42,907 nucleotides of DNA from Sulfurovum sp. (GTDB lineage: Bacteria; Campylobacterota; Campylobacteria; Campylobacterales; Sulfurovaceae). Both the position numbers and the translations under genes were made by a program. The stretch spans positions 1-42,907 of the forward strand of contig JANTGA010000006.1 in NCBI GenBank assembly GCA_024763175.1, given 5' to 3'. The notes under the pieces were generated by a model. It made no database searches. It saw only the letters and a program-made list of their open reading frames with translations, and was not told the DNA's origin. The stretch's first letter is position 1. Each line of letters starts with the position of its first letter. Shown piece after piece: positions 33,347 through 40,664 of the stretch.

Positions 33347-35233
33347 ATGGGAAAAGTATTAGGAATCGACTTAGGAACAACCAACTCAGCAATGGCTATT
33401 CACGAAAGAGGTGAAGCGTCTATTATCGCCAACAAAGAGGGTAAAAATACGACACCTTCGATCGTGGCCTATACAGACAAAGGCGAAGTGCTTGTCGGTG
33501 AATCTGCCAAAAGACAGGCAGTAACCAACCCGGAAAAGACCATCTACTCCATCAAGAGAATCATGGGGTTGATGTGTGATGAACCAAAAGCAGCAGACGC
33601 AAAAGATAGACTGCCTTATCACATTGTAGATAGAAGCGGTGCTTGTGCGATCGAAGTAGATGGCAAAACCTACACGCCACAGGAGATCTCTGCGAAAATA
33701 TTGATGAAACTCAAGGAAGATGCAGAGGCTTATCTGGGCGAAACGATCACCGATGCGGTCATTACCGTACCGGCATACTTCAATGATGCGCAGAGAAAAG
33801 CGACCAAGGAAGCAGGAACAGTCGCAGGATTGAATGTCCTTCGTATCATCAATGAGCCGACCTCTGCCGCACTCTCCTATGGTTTGGATAAAAAAGAGTC
33901 TGAACAGATCGTTGTCTACGACCTGGGTGGCGGTACCTTCGATGTGACAGTCCTGGAGACAGGCGACGGTGTCGTTGAAGTGATGTCCACAGGCGGTGAT
34001 GCATTCCTCGGCGGTGATGACTTTGACAACAGGGTGATTGACTATGTTGCCGGCGAATTCAAGAGCGAAACGGGTGTTGATATCAAAGCAGACATTATGG
34101 CACTGCAGAGACTCAAAGATGCAGCGGAAGCAGCCAAAAAAGAGCTCTCCAGCTCCACAGAAACAGAGATCAATCTGCCCTTTATCACAGCAGATGCCAG
34201 CGGCCCAAAACACTTGATTCAGAAGATCACCAGAGCCAAATTCGAGTCACTGGTTTCTGATCTTGTTGAGAGCACGATCAAAACGATCGCATCGGTCCTG
34301 AAGGATGCCGGTGTCAGTACAGGCGATATCAAGCAAGTTGTGATGGTCGGTGGGTCCACCAGAGTACCGCTGGTACAAGAAGAGGTCAAGAAGTTCTTCG
34401 GTAAAGAGTTGAACAAATCAGTCAACCCTGATGAAGTGGTAGCACTCGGTGCGGCGATCCAGGGTGGTGTACTTGCCGGTGATGTCAAAGATGTCCTCCT
34501 CTTGGATGTGACACCTTTGAGCCTCGGTATCGAGACACTGGGCGGTGTCACGACCAAAGTGATCGAGAAGGGGACGACTATCCCGGCGAAAAAATCACAA
34601 GTCTTCTCCACTGCAGAGGACAATCAGCCTGCAGTCAGTATCCACGTCTTGCAGGGTGAGCGCGAATTTGCCAAAGACAATAAGTCTCTGGGTATGTTCG
34701 AGCTGAGAGATATTCCGGCTGCACCGAGAGGTGTACCGCAGATCGAAGTGACCTTCGATATCGATGCCAATGGTATCCTGACGGTCAGCGCACAAGACAA
34801 AGGTACCGGTAAATCTCAAGAGATCAAGATCACCGGTTCGTCAGGACTGAGCGATGAAGAGATCGAAAAAATGGTTCACGACGCAGAGGCGCACAAAGCA
34901 GAAGATGAGACACGAAAAGCACTGGTCGAAGTCAAAAACCAGGCGGATGCACTGATCCACCAGACTAAAAAGTCATTGACTGACCTGGGTGACAACTTTG
35001 ATGCAGGCGAAAAGGCTGGTATCGAAGCAGCGATCGCAGAGTTGGAGACGCTGCTCAAAGATGACTCTGCTACCAAAGAGCAGATCGAAGAGAAAGTGAA
35101 AACGTTGACTGAAAAGAGTCACAAGCTTGCCGAAGCTGTCTATGCCAAAGAGCAGGGACAACAGGCAGGCGGCGGTACCGAAGGTGCCAAAAAAGCAGAC
35201 GATGACGATGTCATCGATGCAGAAGTAGAGTAA
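33347..35233 (+). CDS. dnaK: Chaperone DnaK (Hsp70)
   Basis: DnaK is the central Hsp70 chaperone. The 628-residue protein begins with [13 protein letters not shown] (phosphate 1), has [32 protein letters not shown] (phosphate 2), [13 protein letters not shown], the interdomain linker [16 protein letters not shown], the substrate-binding sheet and a helical lid, and ends in the acidic [11 protein letters not shown]. It is 24 bases after grpE, preceded by AAAAAGGA. A long hairpin follows. Confidence 0.99.
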   Translation: MGKVLGIDLGTTNSAMAIHERGEASIIANKEGKNTTPSIVAYTDKGEVLVGESAKRQAVTNPEKTIYSIKRIMGLMCDEPKAADAKDRLPYHIVDRSGACAIEVDGKTYTPQEISAKILMKLKEDAEAYLGETITDAVITVPAYFNDAQRKATKEAGTVAGLNVLRIINEPTSAALSYGLDKKESEQIVVYDLGGGTFDVTVLETGDGVVEVMSTGGDAFLGGDDFDNRVIDYVAGEFKSETGVDIKADIMALQRLKDAAEAAKKELSSSTETEINLPFITADASGPKHLIQKITRAKFESLVSDLVESTIKTIASVLKDAGVSTGDIKQVVMVGGSTRVPLVQEEVKKFFGKELNKSVNPDEVVALGAAIQGGVLAGDVKDVLLLDVTPLSLGIETLGGVTTKVIEKGTTIPAKKSQVFSTAEDNQPAVSIHVLQGEREFAKDNKSLGMFELRDIPAAPRGVPQIEVTFDIDANGILTVSAQDKGTGKSQEIKITGSSGLSDEEIEKMVHDAEAHKAEDETRKALVEVKNQADALIHQTKKSLTDLGDNFDAGEKAGIEAAIAELETLLKDDSATKEQIEEKVKTLTEKSHKLAEAVYAKEQGQQAGGGTEGAKKADDDDVIDAEVE

Positions 35234-35243
35234 TCCTCCTTCT

Positions 35244-35276
35244 GTGCAAATCATTGCGTTATGTGATGATTTGCAC
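35244..35276 (+). terminator. Terminator-like hairpin after dnaK
   Basis: GTGCAAATCAT (35244-35254) is the exact reverse complement of ATGATTTGCAC (35266-35276), with an 11-base loop. It starts ten bases after the dnaK stop; the T-run is weak. Confidence 0.6.
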
Positions 35277-35375
35277 TTCATCACTACCCCAATTTTTCAC
35301 GAACCATATGGTTGCCAATTTATCAACTAAAAAAGATAAAATACTACGACTTGATACAAGCGAGAGAGGCAACAG

Positions 35376-35999
35376 ATGGACTTACCCCGAGTTGAGAAAG
35401 AACTAAAAAAGAGAACCGCTTATCCCTATCGCTGGGGCAGAAAACAGTCGGATCGTTGGGATCAGCAAACAAATTTCATCTACACAACCTACAGTATGGC
35501 GATGCTTCTGAGAAAAACAGAGCATTTTCAGGCTGATCTGCGTGATTATGCTTTCAATCGTTGGTATAATTTTTGGTCTGCGATGGCAGTGGAGGATATT
35601 TTTGCTTCACACGAAAGGGTCGATCCCAATCGAAACAGTTATGACAAGCTGGTCGATTTCTCTATCGATCAGATTCCCTTTGATCACAAAACCTCCGTTT
35701 TCCCCAGAGGCTTCAGCCGACCATATAGCGATGCCAGGGAGCATGAGGACGCATTGATCACCTGGCTTTATGCGCACCAGAGTCAGCAGGGCCGAAAGCA
35801 TTTGAAGAACAGGCTTTTTATCATGCTCTACGATGGAGAGACGATGCAGCATTGGAAAATGAAAGCTGAAATCACACGTTTGCAGTCAGCGATAGATCAC
35901 TATGTTGCAAACTTTTCATCAAAGCAGCTATACTGTTTTGATTTTGGGGAGGGAGAGATTTTTTCGGATATGATATGGGTGACCAAAGGAGCAGGATGA
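35376..35999 (+). CDS. Putative type II restriction endonuclease (PD-(D/E)xK)
   Basis: A 207-residue protein not clearly named, coupled to a DNA adenine methyltransferase by a four-base overlap (ATGA), which suggests the nuclease of a restriction-modification pair. The segment KLVDFSIDQIPFDHKTS offers Asp94, then Asp103-His-Lys105, the spacing and hydrophobic surround of a PD-(D/E)xK active site; Glu73 is upstream in AMAVEDIF. Conserved-looking stretches are YPYRWGRKQSD, ALNRWYNFWSAM-like (AFNRWYNFWSAM) and SQQGRKHLKNRLFIMLYD. No HNH or GIY-YIG motif is seen. Function is inferred from context and this motif; recognition sequence unknown. Confidence 0.65.
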   Translation: MDLPRVEKELKKRTAYPYRWGRKQSDRWDQQTNFIYTTYSMAMLLRKTEHFQADLRDYAFNRWYNFWSAMAVEDIFASHERVDPNRNSYDKLVDFSIDQIPFDHKTSVFPRGFSRPYSDAREHEDALITWLYAHQSQQGRKHLKNRLFIMLYDGETMQHWKMKAEITRLQSAIDHYVANFSSKQLYCFDFGEGEIFSDMIWVTKGAG

Positions 36000-36988
36000 A
36001 CTATATAGGATCAAAATTGAAGCTCTCTGATTTTATCGAGCAGAGTATCTGCGAGACAGTAGGAGAGATGGGAGAGGCGACTTTTTGTGATATCTTTGCG
36101 GGGACGGGGATCGTCGGCCGACGGTTTAAGAGACGGACCAAAAAAGTGATCGCCAATGATATCGAATACTATAGTTATGTCTTAAACCGGAATTATATAG
36201 GCAACACCGGAAATATGGAGCAAGCCTCCCTGCTGGAAGAACTCAACCGGACAGAGGAAACGGAGGGGTTCATCTATCGGCACTATGCACTGGGCGGTCA
36301 CGGAGAGAGGCAATACTTCAGTGATGAAAATGCCAGAAAGATTGATGCGATACGGCAGAGGATCGAAAGCTGGCGGGAAGAGGGGAGGATCGATGAGGAT
36401 CAATACTTTTTTTCCCTGGCAAGCCTGATAGAGTCAGCAGACAAAGTCGCCAATACAGCATCAGTCTATGGCGCCTATCTCAAACAGCTGAAGCGCTCAG
36501 CACAGAAGCCGCTTGTGCTGGAGGCGGCAGAATTTGAGAAAACGGGGGAGGGGCATGAGGTTTACCAGGAGGACGCCAATGAACTGATCGGTAAAATATC
36601 AGGTGATATCCTCTATCTGGACCCCCCTTACAACCAGAGACAGTACGGTGCCAACTATCATCTGCTGAATACGATTGCCCGCTATGATGCGTTCATCCCC
36701 AAAGGCAAAACCGGCTTGAGGGAGTACATCCGGTCAGACTATTGCAAGAAAGCTGTAGTCCTGGAGCGCTTTGAAGCCTTGATCAAACATGCAGATTTCA
36801 GCTATATCTTTCTGAGTTACAACAACGAGGGTTTGATGCAGTCAAGCGAGGTTGAGAAGATCATGCAAAAATATGGCCGGTATCATTTAGCCACCACCCA
36901 ATACCAGAGATTTAAAGCCGATAAGACAGAAAACCGCAACCACAAAGCCGACACTACCACCGAATATTTGCATATTTTGGTGAAATAG
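35996..36988 (+). CDS. D12-class DNA adenine-N6 methyltransferase
   Basis: Transfers a methyl group from S-adenosylmethionine to adenine in DNA. The 330-residue protein has the alpha-class motif order: N-terminal MNYIGSKLKL (motif X), FCDIFAGTGIVGRRF (motif I, SAM binding), and the catalytic DPPYNQRQY at 209-217 (motif IV). A helical target-recognition region lies between. I chose the ATG at 35996 because AAAGGAG precedes it and MNYIGSK is the family's usual start. It should protect the host from the nuclease encoded just upstream. The target sequence is not deducible; GATC is plentiful in the window and so is not avoided. Confidence 0.93.
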   Translation: MNYIGSKLKLSDFIEQSICETVGEMGEATFCDIFAGTGIVGRRFKRRTKKVIANDIEYYSYVLNRNYIGNTGNMEQASLLEELNRTEETEGFIYRHYALGGHGERQYFSDENARKIDAIRQRIESWREEGRIDEDQYFFSLASLIESADKVANTASVYGAYLKQLKRSAQKPLVLEAAEFEKTGEGHEVYQEDANELIGKISGDILYLDPPYNQRQYGANYHLLNTIARYDAFIPKGKTGLREYIRSDYCKKAVVLERFEALIKHADFSYIFLSYNNEGLMQSSEVEKIMQKYGRYHLATTQYQRFKADKTENRNHKADTTTEYLHILVK

Positions 36989-37001
36989 GTTGTACTGTTG
37001 G

Positions 37002-37030
37002 CTATCAGTTAACCATTGATTTTCTGATAG
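37002..37030 (+). promoter_or_regulatory. Inverted/direct repeat upstream of candidate sRNA promoter
   Basis: CTATCAG (37002-37008) and CTGATAG (37024-37030) form an inverted repeat. AGTTAACC (37007-37014) and AGTTAATCC (37029-37037) form an imperfect direct repeat 22 bases apart, about two helical turns. They occupy the place of the -35 region, as an operator would. Confidence 0.5.
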
Positions 37031-37045
37031 TTAATCCTTAAGGTG

Positions 37046-37051
37046 TATACT
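37046..37051 (+). promoter_or_regulatory. -10 box of the candidate sRNA
   Basis: TATACT seven bases before the expected start near 37058. No -35 consensus. Confidence 0.55.
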
Positions 37052-37057
37052 ACTCAC

Positions 37058-37223
37058 AAGAAAGAGAAATCTTTCAAGCGATGTCGCGAGTTTTTTTACT
37101 CCTTGTTCAAACTGTAAACCTTCCTTGTTTGCTCGCGACAATCGTAACTCCCTGAGAAGAAGCGAATTTTCATTTAGCCTTCCTTGTTGTAAATGATCTC
37201 CTTGTTTATCGCTTCTTCTTTTT
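37058..37223 (+). ncRNA. Candidate small RNA with four CCUUGUU anti-SD motifs
   Basis: A gene-free unit between a -10 box and a T-run. From 5' to 3': a small hairpin GAAAGA/TCTTTC with a GAAA loop (37060-37075); module 1 with outer stem TGTCGCGAG (37082-37090)/CTCGCGACA (37132-37140) and inner stem TTTAC/GTAAA; module 2 with outer stem GAAGAAGCGA (37156-37165)/TCGCTTCTTC (37209-37218) and inner stem TCATTTA/TAAATGA, followed by TTTTT. Each module shows CCTTGTT once in the inner loop and once in the strand between inner and outer stem (37101, 37123, 37182, 37200). Motifs 1 and 4 extend to CTCCTTGTT, 2 and 3 to CTTCCTTGTT, complementary to AAGGAG and AAGGAAG ribosome sites. I know of no described family like this. 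Confidence 0.7.
37156..37223 (+). terminator. Terminator formed by the last sRNA hairpin
   Basis: The ten-base outer stem (extendable to eleven) of module 2 is followed directly by five T residues at 37219-37223, the clearest intrinsic terminator in the window, though its loop is large (43 bases with an inner hairpin). Confidence 0.65.
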
Positions 37224-37290
37224 AGCTCTATTTACCAATTTAAATCATCCTATATTTTGACATCGCGGATGATTTCAGGGTGATATTCGC

Positions 37291-37296
37291 TATAAT
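37291..37296 (+). promoter_or_regulatory. -10 box upstream of chorismate mutase gene
   Basis: A perfect TATAAT 36 bases before the ATG. A TTGACA at 37257-37262 is 28 bases away, too far to act with it. Confidence 0.6.
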
Positions 37297-37332
37297 GTGC
37301 TCGAATAATCTTGTCAAAACAGAGGAGAACAG

Positions 37333-37632
37333 ATGGAAATGAAAAAATGTCAGACATTGGATGAAGCCAGAGAAGAGATCGATAAGGTTGATGAAAAGAT
37401 TATTGCCTTAATCGCCAAACGAAATGACTATATCAAGCAGATCGCCCATTTCAAAAATTCAGTCGATGAGGTGAAGGCGGAGGATCGTATCGATGCGGTG
37501 ATTTCCCGTGCCAGAGAGCAGGCGATTTCACTGGGACTTTCGCCTAACTTGATCAATGATCTTTATGTGCGCATGATCGATGCGATGGTGGAGAGCGAAG
37601 TTGCCGAATTCAAGAATGCCAAGACTTTCTGA
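37333..37632 (+). CDS. Chorismate mutase (AroQ class)
   Basis: Converts chorismate to prephenate for phenylalanine and tyrosine. The all-helical 99-residue AroQ fold is recognised by active-site residues Arg13 (EAREEID), Arg30 (AKRNDYIKQ), Lys41 (AHFK), Asp51-Arg52 and the C-terminal helix with MVESEVAEF. It is a free-standing enzyme, not fused to prephenate dehydratase. The stretch YIKQIAHFK also resembles PchB (isochorismate-pyruvate lyase), so side activity cannot be excluded. GAGGAG precedes the ATG. No other aromatic pathway gene is near. Confidence 0.88.
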   Translation: MEMKKCQTLDEAREEIDKVDEKIIALIAKRNDYIKQIAHFKNSVDEVKAEDRIDAVISRAREQAISLGLSPNLINDLYVRMIDAMVESEVAEFKNAKTF

Positions 37633-37692
37633 TACCACTGTGTAGTACGTTTTCACACAACCCTGCTATGATCATAACTTGAAAGGGTTGAG

Positions 37693-38346
37693 ATGAAGAT
37701 ATTATTGCTAGAGGATGATGTGATCCTTCAAGAGATCATTGAAGAGTTTTTGCTGGAGCAGGGGTACGAAGTATCGGCATTCTATGATGGAGAGAAAGCG
37801 CTGGATGCGATCGGGGATCATTTTTATGATTTGCTTCTATTGGATGTCAACGTCCCCTCTATCGACGGTTTTGAGATTTTGGCTTACCTCCGTGATATCG
37901 GCAACAGAGTACCTGCGATCTATATCACATCACTTTCGGGTATCGATGATCTCAAAAAAGGCTTTGCGCTTGGTGCCGACGACTATCTCAAAAAGCCCTT
38001 TGACCTCGAAGAGCTTCAAACCAGAATAGAACATATCGCCAAAGTCTACAACCTTGCCGATGAGATCACCTTCGATTCAATCCGATTCAATCCGAAACTG
38101 CACAAGATTTATGATGGGCAGAGAGAGATCAATATGCGGCAGAAAGAGTCTGCCGTACTGGAGTACTTCATCCGCAATCAGAGCAAAGTCATCTCCTGTG
38201 ATGAATTGATCGAAAATCTCTGGAGCGATGATCAGATCCCGACCCATGCAACGATTCGTACCTATATCAAAAACCTGAGAAGACTGTTTGACCGGGACTA
38301 TATCGAAAATATCAAAGGAGAGGGTTATCGTTTTAACATCCTATGA
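37693..38346 (+). CDS. OmpR-family response regulator
   Basis: A 217-residue two-domain regulator. The receiver shows acidic Glu7-Asp8-Asp9, the phosphoacceptor Asp51 (LLLLDVNVP), the Thr/Ser in YITSLSG and the Lys in YLKKPFD. The C-terminal winged-helix domain shows FDSIRFNPKLHKIYDG, the MRQKESAVLEYFIRN helix, and ATIRTYIKNLRRLFD-IKGEGYRF. The sensor kinase gene overlaps its 3' end, so they are a pair. The signal is unknown; a metal ABC permease remnant lies convergent after the kinase. Confidence 0.95.
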   Translation: MKILLLEDDVILQEIIEEFLLEQGYEVSAFYDGEKALDAIGDHFYDLLLLDVNVPSIDGFEILAYLRDIGNRVPAIYITSLSGIDDLKKGFALGADDYLKKPFDLEELQTRIEHIAKVYNLADEITFDSIRFNPKLHKIYDGQREINMRQKESAVLEYFIRNQSKVISCDELIENLWSDDQIPTHATIRTYIKNLRRLFDRDYIENIKGEGYRFNIL

Positions 38347-39496
38347 GAGACGGGCACTCTACCGCTTTTTGGCGCTCTATCTGGGTTCTGTCTTTATTTT
38401 GCTGGCGATTATCGGTTATCTCTTTTTTGAAAACAATGTTGCGATGATGATGAGTTCGACCAAGTATGAGATGATGTATCAGGCGCGTAAAATCTCTTCA
38501 AAGATCGTCATGACAGCGATGGGAGGGGAGCGTGTCGACAAGAAGCGCTATCTGAATGATCTGGACCATCAGCGTTTCAAGGTGGGCTATTATGACAAGA
38601 GGCGGCAAAAGATCTCTGGAACGACCGAGAATTTCGAGAATTTCGACCAAAGTTTTTCGTCTGATAAAAAATCATGCTACGCAGTACTTGAGGACCCGAG
38701 TGAACATCTGGGTGTTCGCTATATCGTACTCAAGGAGAGTAATCTCTCCCGTGAGATCCACGCGATGCGGATGAAAATCGTCGGCTATCTGATCCTCTCT
38801 TTTATCTTTATGGGTGTGATTGGCTATTTTCTGGCACGTCTTTTTCTCGCACCGGTACGCCAAAAGATCGAATCACTCGACCGCTTCATCTCCGATACGA
38901 CCCACGAGCTCAATACCCCTGTCTCCGCTATCCTCATGACGATACAGACACTCAAAGGCTGCGACCCTAGAAAGCTCAAACGCCTCGAAGCGAGTGCCAA
39001 GCGTCTCAGTACGATGTATGGTTCGCTGACCTATCGTCTGGAGGAGAGAGGGAGAGAGCAGCAAGTCGAGCGGCTCTCACTCACAGAGCTCATCGAGGAG
39101 CGGGTACAGTATGCCAAAGCGTTGATCGAATCCAAAGGGCTGCGAGTTGATCTGGATCTTGATGTACTCTACGGCAGAATGGATCGTGAAAGTGCACTCA
39201 GGCTCATCGACAATCTCCTCTCCAATGCGATCAAATACAGCGACCCGGATGGCTCGATCAGGATTGTCGCCAAAAAGAGTCGTCTGATCGTCGAAGATGA
39301 GGGTGTCGGGATCGATGAAGCGGCCCAAAAAGATATCTTCAAGCGCTACAAGCGTGCCAACAAAGAACGCGGCGGTTTCGGTATCGGACTGGATATTGTA
39401 CTGTCGATCTGCAAACGCTATGGGATCAAGATCAAATCGGAGTCGCAGAAGGGAAAGGGAAGCCGCTTTATACTTATGTTTCCCAATGGCACATAG
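38288..39496 (+). CDS. Sensor histidine kinase, start uncertain
   Basis: Inner-membrane partner of the response regulator. Two transmembrane helices (about 28-48 and 163-188) flank a periplasmic sensor domain of about 110 residues. The dimerisation domain has the phosphoacceptor His206 in SDTTHELNTPVSAIL. The ATPase domain shows NLLSNAIKYSDPDGS, VEDEGVGID and GGFGIGLDIVLSICKRYG. Coordinates start at TTG 38288, the only standard start, overlapping the regulator by 59 bases. A strong AAAGGAG at 38314-38320 instead points to initiation near 38327-38333 (residues I-V-L-T-S-Y-E-R-R), where only ATC, GTT or TTA codons occur. Confidence 0.9.
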   Translation: MTGTISKISKERVIVLTSYERRALYRFLALYLGSVFILLAIIGYLFFENNVAMMMSSTKYEMMYQARKISSKIVMTAMGGERVDKKRYLNDLDHQRFKVGYYDKRRQKISGTTENFENFDQSFSSDKKSCYAVLEDPSEHLGVRYIVLKESNLSREIHAMRMKIVGYLILSFIFMGVIGYFLARLFLAPVRQKIESLDRFISDTTHELNTPVSAILMTIQTLKGCDPRKLKRLEASAKRLSTMYGSLTYRLEERGREQQVERLSLTELIEERVQYAKALIESKGLRVDLDLDVLYGRMDRESALRLIDNLLSNAIKYSDPDGSIRIVAKKSRLIVEDEGVGIDEAAQKDIFKRYKRANKERGGFGIGLDIVLSICKRYGIKIKSESQKGKGSRFILMFPNGT

Positions 39497-39500
39497 ATGC

Positions 39501-39986
39501 CTATTGTTTTTGTTCGGATCTGTGATGAGAAGTACGGGACTCAAGCAAGACAAAAGCCAATGCCGACCCCACCACACAAAAGATAATCGAATAGCCCGTT
39601 GGCAGATCGAGATAGTAGGAGAGGAGCAGTGCAGCGACAATAGCAATCGAACCAAATCCCCAGGCGAAATAGAGTGGCTCAAATCGTCTCTGTATCGTCG
39701 CAGCATAAGAGGGTGCAACCAGCAGCGAAAAGACGACCAGTACGCCGGCACTCTGCACGGAAGAAGTGACTGTCAATGCCAGCGCTGAAAAGAAGACCAA
39801 CTCTTTGACGACGCCGGATGTTTTGGGATAAATGACAAACATGACGATCGCTATCGTACCATAGATCACAAAAGCACCCAGCACATCTTCGGGCATAGTG
39901 AAGAGAATATCCGCAGCACTGAGCTTGTTGGTTGGGCTATCAGGAGAGTATCGGAGGTGCCCTGCCTTAGATTTTCTGGAGCTCAA
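39501..39986 (-). pseudogene. Truncated metal ABC transporter permease (ABC-3/ZnuB type)
   Basis: The 161-residue frame corresponds to the C-terminal half of an ABC-3 family permease for zinc, manganese or iron: ILFTMPEDVLGAFVIYG, then FSALALTVTSSVQSAGVLVVFSLLVAPSYAA, which is the family's best-conserved core, and LDLPTGYSIIFCV. Intact members have about 260-290 residues and eight or more helices; four are left here. A stop codon lies a few codons before the TTG start, and the next 80 bases on that strand are not permease-like. No ATPase or solute-binding gene is beside it. It is probably a remnant, converging on the sensor kinase. Confidence 0.65.
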
Positions 39987-40078
39987 AGGAACCTTTAATG
40001 CTTAAATACTATAATTACAATAATTTTACTGATAGCACCGATAAGTTAATAAATGGTGTTTTGAAAAAGTGTCTTGTA

Positions 40079-40106
40079 TTGACAATAAGATTTTTAAAGG
40101 TATAGT
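40079..40106 (+). promoter_or_regulatory. Promoter candidate for the His-rich gene
   Basis: TTGACA at 40079-40084 and TATAGT at 40101-40106 are 16 bases apart. If used, the start codon must lie downstream of about 40110 or the message is nearly leaderless, which argues against the GTG at 40069. Confidence 0.5.
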
Positions 40107-40476
40107 GTATCACCCTGTGAGACGGTTACGAGAAAAACTTAATACTATTTTTGCAGTATGGTTGAGTGCCTATCTTGTGGTGTTGCAGTTGGCAACGACC
40201 TCACCGGAACTTCACCATTTCATAGATGGTGCATCATTTCAGCAAAGTATGGAGCATAGTCGTCAGGATACGGTTGCAGATGGTGGGCACGACCATCATC
40301 AGTGTGCCGTTACCTTATTGGCTTTGGGCATATTGCCTACACTATTTATCTCCTATCATTTCGAAACACAACAGACGACAAAGCCTGTTCCGGCACAGCA
40401 TGATCTCTATATTGTTGTGGCCTCAGCAAAAGATTTCAATCCTCGGGATCCTCCCCAAAACTCTCTCTCCCATTAA
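40105..40476 (+). CDS. His-rich small exported or membrane protein (DUF2946-like)
   Basis: A protein of about 120 residues with a hydrophobic N-terminal segment (IFAVWLSAYLVVLQLA), then ELHHF, a GGHDHHQCAVTL cluster and a second hydrophobic segment. The pattern His-rich plus C-AVTL resembles small proteins often encoded beside TonB-dependent receptors and loosely linked to metal handling; the exact role is not known. The GTG at 40105 has AAAGG four bases upstream; a GTG at 40069 (135 residues) and a GTG at 40117 are alternatives. Its position 188 bases before a TonB receptor gene and near a metal ABC permease remnant supports a metal link. Confidence 0.65.
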   Translation: MYHPVRRLREKLNTIFAVWLSAYLVVLQLATTSPELHHFIDGASFQQSMEHSRQDTVADGGHDHHQCAVTLLALGILPTLFISYHFETQQTTKPVPAQHDLYIVVASAKDFNPRDPPQNSLSH

Positions 40477-40609
40477 TTATAAACAGTGGTATTGCACTAT
40501 CCGAAAAAGCATGTTACAAGCTTGAGAAAGCAAGTGTTGTCACATTGCGAATAGCTCGACAGGCTTGTTAGTAAAAAGTTACTATGCAATAAAGCCAAAT
40601 GAGAGGTGC

Positions 40610-40615
40610 TATAAT
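40610..40615 (+). promoter_or_regulatory. -10 box of the TonB receptor gene
   Basis: A perfect TATAAT about 50 bases before the ATG at 40665. No Fur box could be recognised with confidence. Confidence 0.6.
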
Positions 40616-40664
40616 TAAGAAGAAATATTAAATATTATTTCGTAAACGCTACAAAAGGAAATCA

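Noticed and set aside
10457-37014. A shared GTTAACCA motif before purD (10463) and before the sRNA (37008) as a common operator
   Set aside because: Eight AT-rich bases shared once are not significant and the surrounding repeats differ.
37257-37296. TTGACA and TATAAT before chorismate mutase as one promoter
   Set aside because: They are 28 bases apart, too far for one polymerase contact; only the -10 box was kept.
36989-37332. CRISPR or simple repeat array from the recurring CCTTGTT
   Set aside because: The 7-mers are not evenly spaced, the spacers pair with each other as nested hairpins, and there are no cas genes; an RNA gene explains it better.
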